Shown piece after piece: positions 1-4,413 of a stretch of 5,723 nt of DNA; position 1 is the first letter of the stretch, and every line of letters starts with the position of its first letter. The stretch lies in the NCBI GenBank assembly GCA_009776715.1, contig WRNF01000114.1:1-5723 (forward strand), written 5' to 3'. The stretch is from Treponema sp. GTDB lineage: Bacteria; Spirochaetota; Spirochaetia; Treponematales; Breznakiellaceae. A model generated the notes under the pieces. That model made no database searches. It worked only from the letters and a program-made list of their open reading frames with translations, and had not been told where the DNA came from. A program made the translations under genes and the position numbers.

Positions 1-137
1 AAAATTATTATACGTCGCCGCTAAAGCGGCTTGTACTACCGTGAAAATCAAGAGGGGAACCTTCGCCGCCATGCGGCTCGGTTGAGGTGCCGTGGCTATT
101 GATTATATGCCTTAGCGAGAGGCCAAATGAAGATACA
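1..137. other. gene-free stretch with short GC-rich hairpins
   Basis: I see no credible gene here. Two perfect short hairpins stand out from the AT-rich surroundings: GCCGCT/AGCGGC at 17-22 and 25-30 with a 2-base loop, and GCCGC/GCGGC at 65-69 and 73-77 with a CAT loop. Both resemble the GCCGC-TAG-GCGGC hairpin inside the MITE-like element further right (466-478), so this may be the edge of another intergenic repeat that is cut by the window. No ribosome binding site precedes any open frame. A minus-strand frame across 8-247 is open but runs through the hairpins and the dispersed repeat, and resembles no family I recognise. Confidence 0.4.
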
Positions 138-234
138 GACAAGCCTCCGCGCCTGACTGTGATGAACCTTCTATGTTGCAGCTTTGTAAAAATGTAAAAA
201 CTGCATATTTTTCTTTTTGCTGTAATTTTGCAAG
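138..234 (+). repeat. dispersed intergenic repeat, copy A
   Basis: This 97-base stretch matches the reverse complement of 4176-4272 without gaps at 82 of 97 positions (hand alignment). The best conserved blocks are TCTATGTTGCAGC, TTGTAAAAATGTAA and ATATTTTTCTTTTTGC. One frame (minus strand here, plus strand in the other copy) is open in both copies and reads KEKYxVxTFLQxCNI. The differences, however, fall about equally on the three codon positions (6, 5 and 5 over 33 codons), and neither copy has a start codon and ribosome binding site. It therefore looks non-coding, or a decayed gene piece. Read in this direction, the copy ends 72 bases before the -35 box at 307. Confidence 0.75.
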
Positions 235-256
235 GCAAAATTCCCAAGGCAAAATT
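232..256. repeat. short direct repeat, 11 bp
   Basis: AAGGCAAAATT occurs at 232-242 and again at 246-256, a 14-base period, just past the end of dispersed repeat copy A. The second unit runs into the palindromic GGCAAAATTTGCC (248-260). It may be slippage at the repeat boundary. I assign no function. Confidence 0.5.
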
Positions 257-306
257 TGCCCCTTTTCTATTTAATAGACGAAAATAAAAAATATTCTAAA
301 AAATAA

Positions 307-336
307 TTGATTTTGTTTCACAATTTAGTATATAAT
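307..336 (+). promoter_or_regulatory. sigma70-type promoter for the epimerase operon
   Basis: TTGATT at 307-312 (4 of 6 to consensus) and a perfect TATAAT at 331-336 are separated by 18 bases in an AT-rich stretch. Transcription would begin near 343, inside the left terminal inverted repeat of the MITE-like element, giving a leader of about 230 bases before the ATG at 576. No better promoter is seen between here and the gene: a TTGCAC/TAATTT pair nearer the gene would put its -10 box against the ribosome binding site. Confidence 0.6.
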
Positions 337-549
337 TAAAATGCAACTTTATTGACGAATGGAGCGAGATCGCGACCGTGCTTGCACGGGCATGATTGCA
401 AACCAAAGGTTTGCTTGGCGAATGAGGAAACGAAGGGTTTAATACCCCGCGGCTTGCCGCGGAAAGCCGCTAGGCGGCGGGTGCAGGGCTTGCCCTGCGG
501 TATTATACCCTTTATTCCCAATCAAGGAGTCTGTTGCACTTTAAATTAT
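332..549 (+). repeat. MITE-like element with terminal inverted repeats and internal hairpins
   Basis: The ends are ATAATTAAAATGCAAC (332-347) and the reverse complement of ATAATTTAAAGTGCAAC (533-549), which match at 15 positions with one mismatch and one gap. Inside are perfect hairpins at 376-389 (loop CTTG), 398-414 (GCAAACC/GGTTTGC, loop AAA), 447-462 (CTTG), 466-478 (loop TAG) and 483-498 (CTTG), plus a 14-bp stem closing the last three. TTGACGAATG (352-361) and TTGGCGAATG (415-424) form a direct repeat around the first two hairpins. The element is much more GC-rich than its flanks and has no credible gene. This is the architecture of a small non-autonomous mobile element. I see no clear target-site duplication and cannot name the family; a second copy is not present in this window. 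Confidence 0.6.
433..512 (+). other. four-way-junction RNA structure in the operon leader
   Basis: The closing stem pairs 433-446 with 499-512 (13 of 14 pairs, one T-T mismatch). Inside it are three hairpins: CCGCGG/CCGCGG at 447-462, GCCGC/GCGGC at 466-478 and GCAGGG/CCCTGC at 483-498. The first hairpin starts on the base after the closing stem and the last ends on the base before it, so coaxial stacking is possible. The two GC-rich arms both end in G(CTTG)C, which in plus-strand RNA is the extra-stable CUUG tetraloop with its usual G-C closing pair. The fold should be very stable in the leader. It matches no riboswitch I know and lacks tRNA loops. Confidence 0.6.
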
Positions 550-575
550 CTACACTGTAATTTTGGAGGAAAATT

Positions 576-1595
576 ATGAAAGTTTTTTTAGTCGGAGGAA
601 CCGGGCTTTTAGGCAGTGCATGCGCTGCAGAATTAATTCAAAAAGGACATCAGGTAAGCGCAATTGCCCTGCCTCCCGTGCCGGAAGGAGCCAAACTTCC
701 GCCGGAAATGAAACTGGATTTTAAAAGTTATCTTAGCCTTTCTGACGAGGAAATCCGAGAACATTTAAATGGCTGCGACGGGTTAGTTTTTGCTTCCGGC
801 GTTGATGAACGTGTTGAAGGGCCTGCGCCCATTTTTGATTTCTTCAACAAATACAATGTCCAGCCGCTGGAAAGAATTTTACGCATCGCCAAAGAATGCG
901 GGGTAAAACATTCGGTCATCTGCGGATCCTATTTTTCTCACTTTGATAAAATATGGCCGGAAAAAGAATATTCCCGCTGGCATCCGTATATTCGAAGCAG
1001 AAGAGAACAGGAAAAAATGGCCTTAAGTTTTGCGGACGAAAATTTCAGCGTGGCAATACTGGAGCTTCCCTATATTTTTGGAGCGCAGGAAGGGCGTGAA
1101 CCCGTGTGGACGCTGGTTGTAAAAGTGGTAAGGGGAATGAAAGGAGTTACCATGTATCCGGGCGGCGGAACTGCAATGGTCACGGTAAAACAAGTAGGAC
1201 AAGCGCTTGCAGGCGCGCTTGAAAAAACAAAAGGGGGGCAATGCTGGCCTATCGGTTATTATAACATGAAATGGAAAGATTTCCTAAAAATTGTGCATAA
1301 AAGCATGGGTATGCCTGGAAGGAAGGTGCTTACTGTTCCAAAATGGATGCTGCGCTTAGGAATGAAATCTATGGAAAAAAAGCTTAGGTCATCGCCCGAT
1401 TCCGAAGGCGGATTGTACATGCCTAAATTCCCCGAATTACAGTGCGCGTATACCTTCATTGACAAAGAATTAGGCTGTATCCCTTTGGGAGTAGAGGAAG
1501 ATAATATTGAATTGGCAATCAGCGAATCAATACGCGTGTCAATGGATGCTATGGACGGTAAAATAAAAAATCTTGTTTCAATGAAAGGTGAATAA
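576..1595 (+). CDS. NAD(P)-binding epimerase/dehydratase-like protein (extended SDR)
   Basis: A cytosolic nucleotide-binding protein of 339 residues, a normal length for extended or atypical short-chain dehydrogenases. The N-terminus MKVFLVGGTGLLG carries the GGxGxxG dinucleotide loop (residues 7-13) on a Rossmann strand. SGV/SYF segments near 74 and 118 and LELPYIFG (162-169) are at the positions expected for the NAD-dependent epimerase family. The catalytic YxxxK is not canonical: the aligned motif reads Y138-I-R-S-R142, with arginine for lysine, so it may be an atypical SDR that binds a nucleotide but has altered or no catalysis. The start is firm: GGAGGA at 565-570 lies five bases before ATG. 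It is first in a three-gene operon with a ferredoxin and a second dehydrogenase, behind a structured leader. The substrate cannot be inferred. Confidence 0.85.
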   Translation: MKVFLVGGTGLLGSACAAELIQKGHQVSAIALPPVPEGAKLPPEMKLDFKSYLSLSDEEIREHLNGCDGLVFASGVDERVEGPAPIFDFFNKYNVQPLERILRIAKECGVKHSVICGSYFSHFDKIWPEKEYSRWHPYIRSRREQEKMALSFADENFSVAILELPYIFGAQEGREPVWTLVVKVVRGMKGVTMYPGGGTAMVTVKQVGQALAGALEKTKGGQCWPIGYYNMKWKDFLKIVHKSMGMPGRKVLTVPKWMLRLGMKSMEKKLRSSPDSEGGLYMPKFPELQCAYTFIDKELGCIPLGVEEDNIELAISESIRVSMDAMDGKIKNLVSMKGE

Positions 1596-1596
1596 A

Positions 1597-2361
1597 TTGA
1601 CAAAAATCTGTTACTTTAGCGGCACAGGCAATACCCTGTGGTCTGCAAAAAAAATTGCAGCGCTTATTGGCGGTGAATGTGAGTTAATTAATATCGGCAT
1701 GGAAGTACAAAAAGAAGAAATTGTGCTGGAAGCCGATGCTGTTGTTATTCTTTTTCCGGCTTATGCTTACGGCGCTCCGCTTGCGGTGCACCGTTTTGTA
1801 AAGAAAGCTGTTTTTAAAACCCCGTATACCGCTGTGTTTGTAACTTTTGGAACCAGTCCCGGAGGCGCCTTAGCTGAAATTCGGCGCATTCTGAAACGAA
1901 AAAAAATTGGCGCTGTTTTTTTTGGCCGTATTCCCGCCGTCGAAAATTATATCGCTATTTTCGGCGTGCAAAAAGAGGCAACAATCGAAAAACGCCTGCT
2001 TATGCAAAGAGAAAGCACCGAGGAAGCGGGGCGCTGCATTTTAGAACGAAGAACAAACCGCATAAATGTCTTACGCCCAATTTCGGCTTTTATTTCTCTG
2101 CTTTTTTCGCTAGGAGTAAAAGTCTTTTACAAGCGTTACAAAGTCAGCGCGGATTGCACCGGCTGCAGAATTTGCGAAAAACTATGCCCGGTTTCTGCGA
2201 TTCAGATTAAGGAAGGGCTTCCGGTTTTTTCCAATAAATGCGAGCATTGCCAGGGCTGCCTTAATTGGTGTCCCGTAAAAGCCATTAGTTTTGGGCGGTT
2301 AAAATCAGGCACTCCGCGTTACCATCACCCGGAAATTGCACTCGAGGAAATATACCGGTAA
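1597..2361 (+). CDS. EFR1-type flavodoxin-like/2[4Fe-4S] ferredoxin fusion
   Basis: A soluble electron-transfer protein of about 254 residues. The N-terminal half is flavodoxin-like: YFSGTGNT near residue 6 is the FMN phosphate loop, and TFGTSPGGA near 83 lies where a second flavin loop is expected. The C-terminal part has two clusters, C187xxC190xxC193xxxC197P and C215xxC218xxC221xxxC225P, the classical pattern for two [4Fe-4S] centres. This fits proteins annotated as EFR1 family ferredoxins. I chose TTG at 1597 because AAAGGTG (1584-1590) is correctly spaced and MTKICYFSGTGN is the usual start; GTG at 1588 would lie inside that ribosome binding site and add three residues. It starts one base after the epimerase stop, so coupling is likely. 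It probably passes electrons to or from a partner not seen here. Confidence 0.85.
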   Translation: MTKICYFSGTGNTLWSAKKIAALIGGECELINIGMEVQKEEIVLEADAVVILFPAYAYGAPLAVHRFVKKAVFKTPYTAVFVTFGTSPGGALAEIRRILKRKKIGAVFFGRIPAVENYIAIFGVQKEATIEKRLLMQRESTEEAGRCILERRTNRINVLRPISAFISLLFSLGVKVFYKRYKVSADCTGCRICEKLCPVSAIQIKEGLPVFSNKCEHCQGCLNWCPVKAISFGRLKSGTPRYHHPEIALEEIYR

Positions 2362-2406
2362 ATTACTTTATAATAACTTTCACAGAAGCGCAGAGGAAAA
2401 AATGGT

Positions 2407-3231
2407 ATGAAAGAAAAGGGATTTGCTTTAGTTACCGGAGCAAGTTCAGGCATAGGTTTGCAAATAAGCCATGCATTAGCCCGGCGCGGATACCCCATCC
2501 TGCTTGTGAGCAATGAAGATGAAAAAAATGCCTCCGTTGCAAAAGAAATACGCGATAAATTTAACGTAAACGCAACGCCGCTTTTCATGGACCTTTCCCA
2601 AAGAGATTCCGCTCAAAAAGTGTTTGATTTCTGCAAAAACAACGGGATAAGGATTGAAATACTGGTAAACAATGCGGGAATTTTCTTTTTTAGGGACATA
2701 ACCGATACAAAAAGCGAGCTTGTTGAAAAAACAATCAACCTGCATATACTTACGCCGACCCTGCTCTGCCGGCTTTTTGCAGAAGAAATGATCAACAATT
2801 ATTCGCAGAGAAACCGGAAAAGCTATATCTTGAACATAGCGTCTATTGCCGCCTGGATGAATATGCCTGGCATTGCCCTGTACAGTTCCACTAAAAGTTA
2901 CCTTCGCAGTTTTTCCCGGTCCATGCGCTGCGAAACCATTGAAAAAGGCCTAAGCATAACAACAATTTGCCCCGGAGCAGTGGCAACTGGCCTGTACGGG
3001 CTTGCAGCGCCGCTTATGCGCCTTGGAATTCGCCTGCGCATTATAATTACTCCCGACCGCCTTGCCCGTGCCGCATTAAAGAAAATGTTCAAAAAAAAAG
3101 CGGAATACATTCCCGGCGGCATTATTAACCGTATCTTTGTCTGCTTTGTAAAAATTCTGCCGGAAGCCGCAGTCAGGCGCTTAAAAAAGTTAATCGATAA
3201 AAAAATGACCTCGCTAGCAGCAAGGCGGTAG
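2407..3231 (+). CDS. classical short-chain dehydrogenase/reductase
   Basis: A 274-residue NAD(P)H-dependent oxidoreductase of the classical SDR family. Every signature is intact: TGASSGIG (10-17) for cofactor binding, NNAG (88-91), N111, S146 and Y159-SST-K163 as the catalytic tetrad, and PG at 189-190. It resembles the DltE/YqjQ-like bacterial SDRs that act on lipids or small ketones. The C-terminal region from about 200 to 274 is basic and has hydrophobic stretches (RLGIRLRIIIT and RIFVCFVKILPEA), compatible with membrane association, but this is an inference. The ribosome binding site is AGAGGA at 2392-2397; the nearer ATG at 2402 reaches a stop after two codons, so 2407 is the start. It lies 45 bases after the ferredoxin gene. 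A TATAAT at 2369 has no convincing -35, so I treat it as the third operon gene. Confidence 0.87.
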   Translation: MKEKGFALVTGASSGIGLQISHALARRGYPILLVSNEDEKNASVAKEIRDKFNVNATPLFMDLSQRDSAQKVFDFCKNNGIRIEILVNNAGIFFFRDITDTKSELVEKTINLHILTPTLLCRLFAEEMINNYSQRNRKSYILNIASIAAWMNMPGIALYSSTKSYLRSFSRSMRCETIEKGLSITTICPGAVATGLYGLAAPLMRLGIRLRIIITPDRLARAALKKMFKKKAEYIPGGIINRIFVCFVKILPEAAVRRLKKLIDKKMTSLAARR

Positions 3232-3235
3232 CTTT

Positions 3236-3263
3236 TTCAAATCTTTGTTTTGAATTTTTTTTT
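3236..3263 (+). terminator. AT-rich intrinsic terminator after the SDR gene
   Basis: TTCAAA (3236-3241) and TTTGAA (3249-3254) form a 6-bp stem with a 7-base loop, followed at once by nine T residues (3255-3263). It begins four bases after the SDR stop. The stem is weak (one G-C pair), so the long U tract would have to do most of the work. Confidence 0.5.
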
Positions 3264-3279
3264 AAGAGGGCTGTGAAAA

Positions 3280-3325
3280 TATACTGTAAATAACAAAAAT
3301 TTACGGATACTTTAAAAACAGTATA
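3280..3325. repeat. inverted repeat in the convergent intergenic region
   Basis: TATACTGT (3280-3287) and ACAGTATA (3318-3325) form a perfect 8-bp inverted repeat with a 30-base AT-rich spacer, between two operons that converge. It could be an operator or chance in AT-rich DNA. It has no run of T after it, so it is not an obvious terminator. The remaining gene-free DNA between 3264 and 3426 shows only a small hairpin, CGAAC/GTTCG at 3387-3401. Confidence 0.3.
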
Positions 3326-3426
3326 AATTTTGACATGGATTTCTTGAATTTTAGGGAAAAAATCTTAAATATTTACTCTGTACCTGCGAACATTAGGTTC
3401 GATGCGTCTTTGCGTGAGTTATTTCC

Positions 3427-3461
3427 AAAAAATAGTTTTCCTATAAACTCCCAAGAAAACT
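3427..3461 (-). terminator. intrinsic terminator of the rpsP-khpA operon
   Basis: Read on the minus strand, AGTTTTC (3461-3455) pairs with GAAAACT (3440-3434) in a 7-bp stem with a 14-base loop. One A and then six T residues follow (3432-3427). It is about 150 bases beyond the khpA stop and two bases beyond the stop of the coding-like remnant at 3463-3603. On the plus strand the T run would precede the stem, so it should act only on minus-strand transcripts. Confidence 0.5.
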
Positions 3462-3462
3462 G

Positions 3463-3603
3463 TCAGGCTTTTCTATTTCCAAGCTGCCGCCGGAAACTTA
3501 CACCATTGTCAAAAACAACTTCTAAAAATGAATACTTAATAAGGGCAATGGCACCTTGTACAGTTCCGATAAGCCAGGGAGCGGCAAAAACTGAACCAAA
3601 AAA
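3463..3603 (-). pseudogene. start-less coding-like remnant after khpA
   Basis: A minus-strand frame of 46 codons follows a stop codon just after khpA and ends in TGA two bases before a terminator stem. It reads as a hydrophobic segment, SVFAAPWLIGTVQGAIALI, then a polar tail with FLEVVFDNGVSFRRQ. It has no ATG, GTG or TTG in frame and no ribosome binding site, so it cannot be expressed as it stands. Placement directly before a terminator is what the 3' end of a real gene looks like, so it may be what is left of a third operon gene after deletion or rearrangement. A plus-strand frame (3335-3658) covers the same bases but runs into khpA and looks like a shadow. I do not recognise the peptide; it does not resemble RimM. 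Confidence 0.25.
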
Positions 3604-3611
3604 TCACTTGT

Positions 3612-3845
3612 TTAATCGAGAATTTCCAAAACTGTGTGTTTGCCTGTTTTTGCAGTAGCGGCCATTAAGACTGTTCGGATTGCCCTTGCAATGCGCCCAT
3701 GTTTGCCTATTACCTTACCAATGTCTTCTTCGGCAACACGAAGTTCCAGAATCGTTGATTTTTCACCTTCAACCACATTGACATTTACTTGTGAAGGATC
3801 ATCAACAAGAGATTTTGCAATATATTCAACTAAATCTTTTTCCAT
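3612..3845 (-). CDS. khpA: KhpA-type KH-domain RNA-binding protein
   Basis: A 77-residue single-KH protein, the usual size of KhpA. The hallmark is IGKVIGKHGRIARAIR, with the GKHG nucleic-acid loop at residues 47-50; the N-terminal helix MEKDLVEYIAKSLVD and the strand VEGEKSTILELRV are also typical. In other bacteria KhpA, often with KhpB, binds many RNAs and influences cell division and growth; that role is family knowledge, not seen here. The ribosome binding site AGAGG (3851-3855) lies five bases before the ATG. Only 11 bases separate it from the rpsP stop, so the two genes are co-transcribed, an arrangement found widely in bacteria. The usual next genes rimM and trmD are not adjacent here. 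A terminator candidate lies at 3427-3461. Confidence 0.93.
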   Translation of the reverse strand: MEKDLVEYIAKSLVDDPSQVNVNVVEGEKSTILELRVAEEDIGKVIGKHGRIARAIRTVLMAATAKTGKHTVLEILD

Positions 3846-3856
3846 GTTTTCCTCTT

Positions 3857-4108
3857 TTAATTTAAATAAAGACCTTTTTTATTAAAAATCTTCCGTACAG
3901 TGTCACTGGCAGTGGCACTTTTTGCTAACCATTCTTTTGCCTTTTCCATATCAAACATTATCTGCTTGCCTTCTGCTTCAATGGGATGGTAATACCCCAG
4001 CTCGTCAATGGTTTTACCATCTCGCGGACTTCTTTTATCCATTACTACAATCCGATAATATGGACGCTTCTTAGTTCCAAATTTTTTCAGCCGAATTCTT
4101 GCGCTCAT
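3857..4108 (-). CDS. rpsP: 30S ribosomal protein bS16
   Basis: An 83-residue small-subunit protein that binds 16S rRNA and helps assemble the 30S body. MSARIRLKKFGTKKRPYYRI, followed by VVMDKRSPRDGKTIDELGYYHP, is the strongly conserved bS16 N-terminus; the length is normal. The frame is open upstream to an ATG at 4154-4156, but that would add 16 residues absent from the family and would overlap the promoter -10 box. The ATG at 4106-4108 is preceded by GGAGGAG (4111-4117), a strong ribosome binding site, so I use it. The promoter at 4138-4166 gives a leader of only about 20-25 bases. khpA follows after 11 bases. No sign of regulation by ribosomal protein feedback is visible in this short leader. 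Confidence 0.97.
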   Translation of the reverse strand: MSARIRLKKFGTKKRPYYRIVVMDKRSPRDGKTIDELGYYHPIEAEGKQIMFDMEKAKEWLAKSATASDTVRKIFNKKGLYLN

Positions 4109-4137
4109 CGCTCCTCCAGAGTTCTTTAAGTAGTAAT

Positions 4138-4166
4138 ATATTATAGAAATAATCAATTTATGTCAA
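4138..4166 (-). promoter_or_regulatory. strong sigma70-type promoter for rpsP-khpA
   Basis: On the minus strand a perfect TTGACA (4166-4161) is followed after 17 bases by TAATAT (4143-4138), or after 15 bases by a perfect TATAAT (4145-4140); the 17-base spacing is more normal. Transcription should start near 4131, about 23 bases before the rpsP ATG. The -35 box is nine bases from the end of dispersed repeat copy B. Confidence 0.75.
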
Positions 4167-4175
4167 GCAAGCGTT

Positions 4176-4272
4176 CTTGTAAATTTACTGCAAAAAGAAA
4201 AATATACCGTTATTACATTTTTACAAGGCTGCAACATAGATGGTTTATCACAGGCAAGCACTGGGGTTTGTC
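4176..4272 (-). repeat. dispersed intergenic repeat, copy B
   Basis: The reverse complement matches 138-234 at 82 of 97 positions without gaps. Read on the minus strand it runs toward the rpsP promoter, just as copy A runs toward the promoter at 307, so both copies have the same orientation relative to the gene downstream. It lies between the end of the transporter operon and the rpsP promoter. The flanks of the two copies show no similarity, which marks the ends of the repeat fairly sharply. No terminal inverted repeats or target duplications are evident, so the way it spreads is unclear. Confidence 0.75.
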
Positions 4273-4287
4273 TCTAACTTGAAAAAA

Positions 4288-4322
4288 GGGGTTAGGGGTT
4301 AGGGGTCAGGGATTAGGGGTTT
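4288..4322 (+). repeat. GGGGTTA-type heptamer array, 5 units
   Basis: Five G tracts start at 4288, 4295, 4302, 4309 and 4316, an exact 7-base period. The units are GGGGTTA twice, then GGGGTCA, GGGATTA and GGGGTTT. With five runs of three or four G and loops of three or four bases, this is a textbook G-quadruplex motif on the plus strand and resembles telomere-like repeats. Confidence 0.85.
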
Positions 4323-4372
4323 TGTTTGTAAGTGTATCGTGATGTTTTCTCGATTATCTAACGAACAACAAT

Positions 4373-4403
4373 CCCTGATCCCTGATCCCCGATCCCCGTT
4401 CCC
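4373..4403 (-). repeat. GGGATCA-type heptamer array, 5 units, opposite strand
   Basis: C tracts start at 4373, 4380, 4387, 4394 and 4401, again an exact 7-base period, so the minus strand carries five G tracts with units such as GGGATCA and GGGATCG. It is a diverged inverted partner of the array at 4288-4322 and is itself G-quadruplex-capable on the minus strand. The spacer between the arrays is AT-rich. Confidence 0.85.
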
Positions 4404-4413
4404 TACTCAAAAG

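Larger units (their letters stand above)
4282..4403 (-). terminator. heptamer-array stem with T6, end of the transporter operon
   Basis: On the minus strand a G-rich arm (4403-4373) can pair with a C-rich arm (4319-4288), directly followed by six T residues (4287-4282). Pairing in the 7-base register matches every GGG with CCC plus part of the trinucleotides between. TTGTTTGT/ACGAACAA (4323-4330 and 4361-4368, 7 of 8) extends the stem inward. The arm begins ten bases after the EamA stop. A GC-rich stem followed by U6 fits an intrinsic terminator, although the stem is longer and less perfect than usual. Confidence 0.5.

Noticed and set aside
8..247. Minus-strand open frame of 79 codons
   Set aside because: It crosses GC hairpins and dispersed repeat copy A, has no ribosome binding site, and resembles no family I know. 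The repeat part shows no codon-position bias against its other copy and is conserved in a different frame anyway.
433..512. tRNA or tRNA-like cloverleaf
   Set aside because: The 80-base four-way junction has a 14-bp closing stem, tetraloops or a 3-base loop instead of 7-base anticodon and T loops, and no GTTCRA motif.
535..563. Second promoter TTGCAC/TAATTT close to the epimerase gene
   Set aside because: The -10 box would end two bases from the ribosome binding site, so the transcript would lack a usable ribosome binding site.
352..579. Plus-strand open frame of 75 codons whose TGA overlaps the epimerase ATG
   Set aside because: The ATGA overlap looks like translational coupling, but the frame is made almost wholly of the hairpin element and is rich in Arg, Cys and Pro as expected from palindromes. 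No ribosome binding site precedes it. A minus-strand frame over the same bases (336-521) is equally open.
1588..1596. GTG start at 1588 for the flavodoxin-ferredoxin gene
   Set aside because: The GTG is part of the AAAGGTG that serves as ribosome binding site for TTG at 1597, and the protein family normally starts directly at the KICYFSGTGN strand. I cannot exclude it fully.
2369..2374. TATAAT as an internal promoter for the SDR gene
   Set aside because: No -35-like hexamer is found 16-18 bases upstream, and the box lies in a short AT-rich gap inside an apparent operon.
3335..3658. Plus-strand open frame of 107 codons
   Set aside because: It has no ribosome binding site, runs into the end of khpA on the other strand, and looks like the shadow of minus-strand sequence. 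It matches no known protein family to my eye.
4109..4156. Longer N-terminus for rpsP starting at 4156
   Set aside because: The extra 16 residues are not part of bS16, the start would lie upstream of the predicted transcription start near 4131, and a strong GGAGGAG stands before the ATG at 4106-4108.
4288..4403. CRISPR array
   Set aside because: The units are 7 bases with no spacers, and no cas genes are present; they are simple tandem repeats.
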